Below the pieces are notes generated by a model that ran no database searches, was not told the origin of the DNA, and saw only the letters and a program-made list of their open reading frames with translations. The position numbers were made by a program, and so were the translations under genes. From NCBI GenBank assembly GCA_003284265.1, contig QBVV01000014.1, forward strand, positions 1 through 48,317: a stretch of DNA of 48,317 nucleotides, written 5' to 3'. Numbering within the stretch: the first letter of the stretch is position 1; each line of letters begins with the position of its first letter. Shown here in pieces: positions 42,927-48,317 of this stretch. Origin of the DNA: SAR116 cluster bacterium AG-313-A07. Lineage in GTDB: Bacteria; Pseudomonadota; Alphaproteobacteria; Thalassobaculales; Thalassobaculaceae.

Positions 42927-44282
42927 ATGAATAAACGCCCGAAAAAAAATAAGAAAACGACTAAACGTTTTCCCAGCCATACTGCCACAATAGAATTAGT
43001 TATCGATCGTATAGGCGGTAAAGGCGATGGAATATCTAATAATTCACCTCCCAACAACAACGATAAACTGAAAGAAAATCAGTCTTATTTTATTCCCGGC
43101 ACCCTACCCGGGGAACAAATCATCACGCGTCCTATTTTCAAAACAGCAGAGGGTATTTTTGGACAACTTTTGGAAGTCACAAAAACCTCTGCTGAAAGAG
43201 TCTCAGCACCATGTACATATTTTGGGATATGTGGAGGGTGTTCTCTTCAGCACTGGAATACTATTTCTTATCAGCAATGGAAGCTAAATCGCATCAAAAA
43301 TGTCACTAAAACAGTTACTTCTCCCAATACCGTCTTCTCTAAGTTAATACCATCGGAGCCGCGGGCACGAAGACGGGCAGATATATCTATAAAACGATTT
43401 GAAACAAAATCAGTTTTAGGATTTCACGAGAGAGACAGTCATAGAATTGTTGATATTCAGAGTTGCGACTTATTAGACCCGGAAATCATAAATTTGAGTA
43501 ATGCTCTTCGCCCTATTTCTCATTCATTTGTAGCGATAGGAGAAAGCTCAAGGATTAGCATCAATAAGCTCGACAATGGTTTGGATATTTTGATTTATCT
43601 GCGATCTGAACCGTCATTAGAGGGACTAGAAGCTTTTAACAAATTAGCCCATACTCATAATTTATCTCGAATATCGATGAAAATTGCATCAGCTGCTGAC
43701 ATCATACCTATTATCGAGAAAAGAACGCCGCAGATAGAATTTTCAGGGGTGAAGATATCGCCACCTCCCGGGGCTTTCCTTCAAGCAACTAAACAGGGAA
43801 CACAGTCAATTACTGAAGCAGTCTTGTTGGGTGTCACTGGTGCAAAAACAATTCTGGAACTATTTTCTGGGTGTGGAACCCTGACTATACCATTACATCA
43901 TCAGGCGACTGTCCATGCTGTCGAAGGTGACCCATTTGCCGCCGACGCTCTCAAAAAAGGCACGATCAAAGCTGCTATTGATAACAAAATATCAGTTGAA
44001 ACTCGTGATCTATTAAAAAATCCCTTGTCAGCAGATGAATTATCAAAGTATGACGCAGTCGTATTTGATCCGCCCCGCTCAGGCGCTAAAAAACAGGTAG
44101 AGGAAATAGTCAAAAATGGTCCTGCCACAGTTGTGGCGGTATCATGTAATCCAAACACGTTTGCACGAGACAGCCAAATTTTAGTAACCGGCGGCTATCA
44201 ATTAAAAAAAATCACCTCAATAGATCAATTTCTTTGGTCGCCACATGTCGAACTAGTAGCCGAATTTTATCGGGAAAAATAA
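42927..44282 (+). CDS. 23S rRNA (uracil-C5)-methyltransferase, RlmD/RumA type
   Basis: This enzyme would methylate C5 of a uracil in 23S rRNA using S-adenosylmethionine. The 451 residues start with a basic, low-complexity leader and a TRAM domain (about 18-85), then four cysteines for a 4Fe-4S cluster (Cys96, Cys102, Cys105, Cys180; motif CTYFGICGGC), the SAM fold ILELFSGCGTLTIPL, FDPPRSGAKKQ and the nucleophile Cys in VSCNPNTFARD. The exact uracil (U1939 or U747) cannot be read. The ribbon-helix-helix gene starts right at its stop. Its by-product is the substrate of ahcY, located just upstream. Confidence 0.92.
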   Translation: MNKRPKKNKKTTKRFPSHTATIELVIDRIGGKGDGISNNSPPNNNDKLKENQSYFIPGTLPGEQIITRPIFKTAEGIFGQLLEVTKTSAERVSAPCTYFGICGGCSLQHWNTISYQQWKLNRIKNVTKTVTSPNTVFSKLIPSEPRARRRADISIKRFETKSVLGFHERDSHRIVDIQSCDLLDPEIINLSNALRPISHSFVAIGESSRISINKLDNGLDILIYLRSEPSLEGLEAFNKLAHTHNLSRISMKIASAADIIPIIEKRTPQIEFSGVKISPPPGAFLQATKQGTQSITEAVLLGVTGAKTILELFSGCGTLTIPLHHQATVHAVEGDPFAADALKKGTIKAAIDNKISVETRDLLKNPLSADELSKYDAVVFDPPRSGAKKQVEEIVKNGPATVVAVSCNPNTFARDSQILVTGGYQLKKITSIDQFLWSPHVELVAEFYREK

Positions 44283-44519
44283 ATGGTAAAACGTGGAGAA
44301 ATTCAGAAGCGGTCCGTCATGGTATCTGGCCACGCAACCAGTATTTCAATTGAAACTGAATTCTGGGATATCCTAACGGATATTGCCGCGCATAAAGGCG
44401 TTTCCATTAATTATTTACTCTCTGAGATCGACGTAGGACGAACAAATAACCTTTCGAGTGCTGCTAGGGTCTACGTGCTAAAATACATAATATCAAAAGG
44501 ACGGAAGTTTGATACTTAA
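44283..44519 (+). CDS. Ribbon-helix-helix protein
   Basis: This 78-residue protein resembles the alphaproteobacterial ribbon-helix-helix family (RHH_4): a basic strand region KRSVMVSGHATSISIETEFWDIL, a helix LTDIAAHKGVSINYLLSEID and a C-terminal helix LSSAARVYVLKYIISKG. Such proteins bind DNA as dimers, and many are antitoxins or repressors, but no toxin gene is adjacent. Its ATG starts at the base after the methyltransferase stop, so it is made from the same message. It converges on rutE, whose stop is 17 bases away. Its targets are unknown. Confidence 0.87.
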   Translation: MVKRGEIQKRSVMVSGHATSISIETEFWDILTDIAAHKGVSINYLLSEIDVGRTNNLSSAARVYVLKYIISKGRKFDT

Positions 44520-44535
44520 ATAATTAACGCTAAAA

Positions 44536-45150
44536 TTATATGATTTGACAAACATCTTCAAAATTAAAGCGGGGAGCACGATCGGATAACTTTTCCTTTC
44601 GACCATAACCGATATTACATAAAAAATTTGATTTCACAGCTGTACCGGAGAAGAATTCTTTATCGACGAGATCGTTATCAAAACCAGACATGGGACCACA
44701 ATCAAGCCCAAGTGCCCTTGCAGCCATGATCAGATATGCGCCTTGCATCGAGCAATTTCTGAATGCAGTACTTAACACAAAATCAGGGTTATTGCTAAAT
44801 AGGCTACTCATATCTTTAAAGGGAAATAATTTTGGCAGTTGCTTCCAGCAATCAAGATCATGGCCAATAATCGCGCATACAGGAGCTGTCATAGTCTTCT
44901 CTACGTTTCCCGAAACCAAGGCAGGTTTTAACTTCTCTTTGCCCTCTTCAGTCTTGACGAAAATGATGCGCGCTGGGGAAATATTCATACTTGTTGGGGC
45001 CATTTTCATCAAATCGAATAGTCGTCTCAACACTATCTCCGACACAGTACGGTCTTGCCAAACATTGTGAGTACGAGCATTTCCAAATAATAGATCCAAA
45101 GCTGCGGAGTCTAGACTGTCTATTCCTGTGCGGGACAAATCTCTCGTCAT
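44536..45150 (-). CDS. rutE: Malonic semialdehyde reductase, RutE family
   Basis: This nitroreductase-fold flavoprotein of 204 residues matches E. coli RutE, which reduces malonic semialdehyde to 3-hydroxypropionate at the end of the Rut pyrimidine pathway. Shared stretches include LFGNARTHNVW, LMKMAPTSMNISPARIIFV, EGKEKLKPALVSGNVEKT, AFRNCSMQGAYLIMAARALG and LDCGPMSGFD. AAAGGA lies seven bases before the ATG. No other rut gene is adjacent, so it may serve general aldehyde removal or another route producing malonic semialdehyde. It diverges from the TauE/SafE gene. Confidence 0.9.
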   Translation of the reverse strand: MTRDLSRTGIDSLDSAALDLLFGNARTHNVWQDRTVSEIVLRRLFDLMKMAPTSMNISPARIIFVKTEEGKEKLKPALVSGNVEKTMTAPVCAIIGHDLDCWKQLPKLFPFKDMSSLFSNNPDFVLSTAFRNCSMQGAYLIMAARALGLDCGPMSGFDNDLVDKEFFSGTAVKSNFLCNIGYGRKEKLSDRAPRFNFEDVCQII

Positions 45151-45274
45151 TTTGTATTCCTTTGTTTAAGACACAAAACCAGTATATAAAACTCTCTAGA
45201 ACTTATACAGTCCTTTCTATCGGGCGGTTTAGACGGATACTATTGACCTCGATGCGGAATTAGAAGAAATAAAA

Positions 45275-46045
45275 ATGGAAATGTTACTGGACTATTTTCC
45301 TGTTAGCCTTACGCCCGTAGAAGCGGTTGGACTAATTATCTTTAGTTATTTCACATCCGCAGTTACCGCCACGGTTGGTATAGGTGGCGGTGTTATGATG
45401 TTAATGGCAATGGCGTCAATAATGCCTATAATTTCAGTAATACCTGTGCATGGTGCGGTTCAGATGGGCTCAAACGGTGGCCGGGCGTGGTTAATGCGCG
45501 ATCACCTTAACTGGAAAATATTCATATATTTCTTTGTTGGATCTTTAGTGGGTGCAGCCATCGCCTCTCAAGTCGTTATAGCACTCCCAAAAGATATACT
45601 AAGATTAGTATTGGGTGTTTTTGTACTTTGGATTGTTTGGGGTCCAAAACCCGAGAAAAGGAATGTAAACCCAAAATCATTTATTCCTATTGGAATTGGG
45701 ACGACATTTGCTAGCATGTTCGTAGGGGCAACTGGATTACTGATAGGCGCATTTATGGCCCCAAAAATACTAGGAAAGATGACCGCGGTCAGCACCCATG
45801 CTATTTGCGGAATGTTGCAACACGGTCTCAAAATTGTTGTTTTTGGTTTACTTGGCTTCGCTTTTTCAGAATGGCTCTTCCTGATTTTGGCAATGGTTGG
45901 GACTGGTTTTTTGGGTACTTTTACTGGTCGTTTTATATTAGAAAAAATTCCCGAAAAGGTTTTCGTCATCCTTTTCAAATCCGTTCTTACTCTTCTATCC
46001 GCTCGTTTAATATATCTGGCATCGGTCGAACTCTGGGTGAAATAA
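45275..46045 (+). CDS. TauE/SafE family membrane transporter
   Basis: This 256-residue inner-membrane protein has about eight hydrophobic segments and the TauE/SafE pattern: AVTATVGIGGGVMMLMAMA near 31-49, VHGAVQMGSNGGRAWLM, and a second repeat half with MFVGATGLLIGAFMAPKIL. Family members move sulfonates, sulfoacetate, sulfite or related anions. AGAAG lies about eight bases before the ATG. It converges on the M19-like gene, whose stop is eight bases away, and diverges from rutE. The substrate is unknown. Confidence 0.9.
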   Translation: MEMLLDYFPVSLTPVEAVGLIIFSYFTSAVTATVGIGGGVMMLMAMASIMPIISVIPVHGAVQMGSNGGRAWLMRDHLNWKIFIYFFVGSLVGAAIASQVVIALPKDILRLVLGVFVLWIVWGPKPEKRNVNPKSFIPIGIGTTFASMFVGATGLLIGAFMAPKILGKMTAVSTHAICGMLQHGLKIVVFGLLGFAFSEWLFLILAMVGTGFLGTFTGRFILEKIPEKVFVILFKSVLTLLSARLIYLASVELWVK

Positions 46046-46060
46046 GTCTTAAGTTAAGAC
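46046..46060. terminator. Small palindrome between convergent tauE-like and M19 genes
   Basis: GTCTTAAGTTAAGAC at 46046-46060 is symmetrical and could fold as a five-pair stem with a five-base loop. It covers the M19 stop codon. It is short and lacks a T run, so a terminator role is weakly supported. Confidence 0.25.
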
Positions 46061-47025
46061 CAAACTTCATCTAAAAATTTGACCCAATTTTCACCTAAGA
46101 TTTTTCGAATCTTTTCTTCCGACCACCCCGCTTCTTCCATTGCAGGAACAAAATTTCCAAAATTACCCAGACTCTCCAATCCATGCGGCATACTTGGAAC
46201 TTTCTTGTGTGGTGTCGACGTTGGTTTACCCTTACCTTTGTCAGATGACAAATAAGTGAAGAAATCAATGTCTTGATCTTGAACCCAATCCGTTCCAATC
46301 CCAACACGGTTCTCACCTACTATATTAATCACATAATCAATTGCAGACACACAATCTGCCAGCGTGCTGTCTTCACCCTTTGGAAGAAATGGAGAATAAC
46401 TGGCGAACCCTACAAATCCATTTGCTCTAGCTATTGTACGCAATTGTTCGTCTGTCTTATTCCGGGCATGTTGTTTAAGCATTGGACAGCAATGCGTATA
46501 AGCAACAGGGCGTTTTGAATACTTAATTGCGTCATCGCTAGTCTTTGGTCCAACATGGGATAGATCAATCAATATTCCCAAATCATTCATTGCACTGACA
46601 ACTTCGTGCCCAAAATCTGTTAAACCGCTATCGTTAGTTTCCCAGCAACCAGCTCCAACTAGATTCTGAGAATTATAAGTTAACTGAATAATCCGTACCC
46701 CAAGGTCTCGAAAAAGGATCAAATTATCGAGATCATTATCAATCCCACTTGTATTTTGCCAGCCAAGAATAATTCCTACTTTTCCATCTGCTTTGGCCTG
46801 CTCAATATCTTTGACATCATGGACCTGGAGGAGGATGTCATCCCACTCCCGAAACCAATATTTCCATTGCGCTATATTAGACATCGTATCTTGGAAATTA
46901 TGCCAAACGCTACAGGTACAATTGGCTGCCGTTATCCCACCCTTTTTCATATCCTCAAAAACAGCTCGCGAAAACTTGGATATCACCAAACCATCTATGA
47001 AAATTGCGTCCTTATAAGTATCCAT
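46054..47025 (-). CDS. Peptidase M19 (membrane dipeptidase) family protein, noncanonical site
   Basis: This 323-residue TIM-barrel protein belongs to the renal dipeptidase (M19) family. It keeps DLSHVG with His157, AYTHCCPM with His178 and NRVGIGTDWVQD. The first zinc motif, normally DGHND, reads DGLVI at 11-15, and the bridging Glu of the GIEG motif is replaced in LGWQNTS (Gln90). A normal two-zinc site therefore seems impossible, so dipeptide hydrolysis is doubtful; another amide, lactone or ester may be its substrate. It has no signal peptide, unlike eukaryotic relatives. It lies 43 bases downstream of a flavin monooxygenase gene on the same strand, so the two probably act together. Confidence 0.85.
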   Translation of the reverse strand: MDTYKDAIFIDGLVISKFSRAVFEDMKKGGITAANCTCSVWHNFQDTMSNIAQWKYWFREWDDILLQVHDVKDIEQAKADGKVGIILGWQNTSGIDNDLDNLILFRDLGVRIIQLTYNSQNLVGAGCWETNDSGLTDFGHEVVSAMNDLGILIDLSHVGPKTSDDAIKYSKRPVAYTHCCPMLKQHARNKTDEQLRTIARANGFVGFASYSPFLPKGEDSTLADCVSAIDYVINIVGENRVGIGTDWVQDQDIDFFTYLSSDKGKGKPTSTPHKKVPSMPHGLESLGNFGNFVPAMEEAGWSEEKIRKILGENWVKFLDEVWS

Positions 47026-47068
47026 TTTTCAATCCACAAAAGTTTCCTCAAAATAACTTTCCAGTGTA

Positions 47069-48317
47069 TTAGACATCTGGCAACCAATACTTATTCTGAG
47101 GAATTTCATCACCGAATAACTCTGGTTCCTCATAGTCGCAAAGTTCGGAGAAATGATGTGGATAATCTTCCACAAAGATATCCGACGCAATTGAACGGGC
47201 TAACCGTTCTGCTCCATCAGTAACCGCTGGGATATCACCACTCACATTTCCATGACTAACCGTGGCTGCAAATGTAAATTCATGCAAGTCCTTTAAGTAT
47301 TCCGCTTCACCGATAGATTTTTCCTGTAATTGAAAACTATTGCCGAGGTCTGGGAAATCTAGGAACTCATCAAAATATTGTTCTTGAGCTGAAATAGTAT
47401 CTCTGAACGTCCGTATTTTGTCTGAAAACTTGCTTAAATATTTGGGAGACGTAACATTAATTTTAAATCCGGTCCCTAATATAATATTATCCAAAACATA
47501 TTTCTCGGAATCCGTAAAAATATGCATTTTCTCTCCCGACTTTTCTGCTTTATTAATTTCCGAGTCAAGACAGAGGTGCACATTCGAATGCTGCCAAACA
47601 CGCAAAACAGAATCTCTGGGAGGTGCAATTCGATATTTAAAAACGTAGGACAGCAAACTTAACCTATCCGCAATCGGTAATGCTGGAAATCCATGCGTGA
47701 ATCCCGGATATCCGGCGCTTTTCATTTTATTGATCCGAGGTATTGTAGGGGAGCGCACAAATAAAAAGACATTATTAGCACCTGCCTCGAGTGCTGACGC
47801 AGCATTGTCAACAGCAGATGCACTGATACCAATTACGCCAATATCCTTGCCTGCCATCGATTGGAAATCAATTTCTTCAGAGCTATGTTTACAACAATCT
47901 CCTCGGAACGGTTCTAGTGGTTTGGGAACCCGGGGTTCAGCCATTCCTTCGCGCCCAGTGGCAAGAACTATTTTACGAGCATAAACCAATTCGGTGATTC
48001 CTTTATGCTTTGTCGTAATTTCAAATGAATGGGTCAACGGAGTAATATTAATAACTTCCGTCTCATTTTCGATATTCAGATTTAAAACCTTGCGATACCA
48101 AATCAAATAATCCATCCACATCAAAGTGGGTATTTTTCCCAAAGCCTCCCATGACTCTTTACCCCATTGAGTCTCATACCAAGATTGAAAAGTAAGACTG
48201 GGTATACCCAAAGCAGGTCCTGCAAGCTTTTTCGGGGATCTCAAAGTTTCCATCCGAGCATAGTTGACCCAGGGTCCTTCTCTTCCCTTCTCCTGAAGAT
48301 CAAAGGTTCTTATATTT
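47069..48317 (-). CDS. Flavin-containing monooxygenase-like protein, 5' end cut by the window
   Basis: The reading frame stays open from its stop at 47069 to the right edge of the window, so the gene is incomplete. At least 415 residues are seen. The ATG at 48251-48253 is internal: codons before it read QEKGREGPWVNYAR, a conserved stretch of this family. The product resembles class B flavin monooxygenases and related NAD(P)/FAD oxidoreductases, with IVLATGREGMAEPRVP, IGVIGISASAVDNAASALEAGA as a degenerate second nucleotide fold, and NIILGTGFKINV. The N-terminal FAD motif lies outside. It is followed by the M19-like gene, suggesting oxidation and then hydrolysis of one compound. The substrate is unknown. 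Confidence 0.85.
   Translation of the reverse strand, partial: NIRTFDLQEKGREGPWVNYARMETLRSPKKLAGPALGIPSLTFQSWYETQWGKESWEALGKIPTLMWMDYLIWYRKVLNLNIENETEVINITPLTHSFEITTKHKGITELVYARKIVLATGREGMAEPRVPKPLEPFRGDCCKHSSEEIDFQSMAGKDIGVIGISASAVDNAASALEAGANNVFLFVRSPTIPRINKMKSAGYPGFTHGFPALPIADRLSLLSYVFKYRIAPPRDSVLRVWQHSNVHLCLDSEINKAEKSGEKMHIFTDSEKYVLDNIILGTGFKINVTSPKYLSKFSDKIRTFRDTISAQEQYFDEFLDFPDLGNSFQLQEKSIGEAEYLKDLHEFTFAATVSHGNVSGDIPAVTDGAERLARSIASDIFVEDYPHHFSELCDYEEPELFGDEIPQNKYWLPDV

Noticed and set aside
44283..44519. Ribbon-helix-helix gene as an antitoxin of a toxin-antitoxin pair
   Set aside because: No small toxin-like gene lies on either side; neighbours are an rRNA methyltransferase and rutE.
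48251..48253. ATG taken as the start of the flavin monooxygenase gene
   Set aside because: The frame stays open upstream to the window edge and encodes a conserved family stretch (GREGPWVNYAR), so the gene is cut by the window.
1..48317. tRNA genes, rRNA, CRISPR arrays, insertion sequences or prophage
   Set aside because: Reading the intergenic stretches showed no cloverleaf with a CCA end, no regular spacer array, no transposase or integrase and no terminal inverted repeats.

Overview
The window reads as chromosomal DNA of an AT-rich, compactly organised alphaproteobacterium. The evidence is a set of lineage-typical genes and gene orders: hemY, a mitofilin/Mic60-like gene, hemD and hemC in a row; gapR (DUF2312); the chvI-chvG two-component pair followed by a short hprK, rapZ, an EIIA-Man, HPr and PtsI; transhydrogenase split into pntAA, pntAB and pntB; and coq7 and ctaA, which point to a ubiquinone-using aerobe. 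The tripartite TRAP transporter and short intergenic spaces fit a free-living, probably planktonic marine heterotroph, but that and any finer placement (Rhodospirillales or SAR116-like) are inference. I saw no rRNA, tRNA, CRISPR, insertion sequence or prophage.

Layout. 1-3.1 kb: TRAP transporter dctPQM (minus). 3.4-5.1 kb: yqaA, dsbB and coq7 (plus). 5.1-6.5 kb: an HNH protein and a carboxylesterase (minus). 6.6-7.5 kb: gluQ. 7.6-10.2 kb: a threonine-synthase-like PLP enzyme between two NIPSNAP genes. 10.3-14.4 kb: folB, a DUF952 gene, pyrD, a membrane protein with a decayed EAL domain, and a HAD phosphatase. 14.5-16.7 kb: rpmB, ctaA and an unrecognised lipoprotein-like gene. 16.8-19.8 kb: the pnt operon. 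19.9-24.2 kb: hemY, mitofilin, hemD and hemC (minus), diverging by only 21 bp from tsaD and gpsA. 26.5-28.8 kb: gapR, an unusual hisS and a tyrosine-phosphatase-like gene. 28.8-31.8 kb: a CoA transferase closely resembling mesaconyl-CoA C1-C4 CoA transferase, and pckA (minus). 32.3-38.7 kb: chvI-chvG and the regulatory phosphotransferase chain. 38.7-41.0 kb: an oxidoreductase and an aminotransferase. 41.1-44.5 kb: ahcY, a cupin, an RlmD-type rRNA methyltransferase and a ribbon-helix-helix protein. 44.5-48.3 kb: rutE, a TauE/SafE permease, an M19-like protein and a flavin monooxygenase cut by the window edge.

How the parts relate. Most of the window is housekeeping: haem and haem A, pyrimidine, folate, quinone, tRNA and rRNA modification, NADPH supply and the methyl cycle. 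pckA sits head to head with chvI-chvG and the PTS chain, linking carbon and envelope sensing to gluconeogenesis. The accessory parts worth attention are the NIPSNAP/PLP-enzyme island, the Mct-like CoA transferase, the M19-like protein without canonical metal ligands next to a flavin monooxygenase, the decayed EAL protein, the atypical HisRS, and several strong dyad sequences upstream of pnt and gapR. I found no clear defence or mobile system. Start codons were chosen from Shine-Dalgarno spacing where the longest open frame was not convincing; alternatives are given in the entries.
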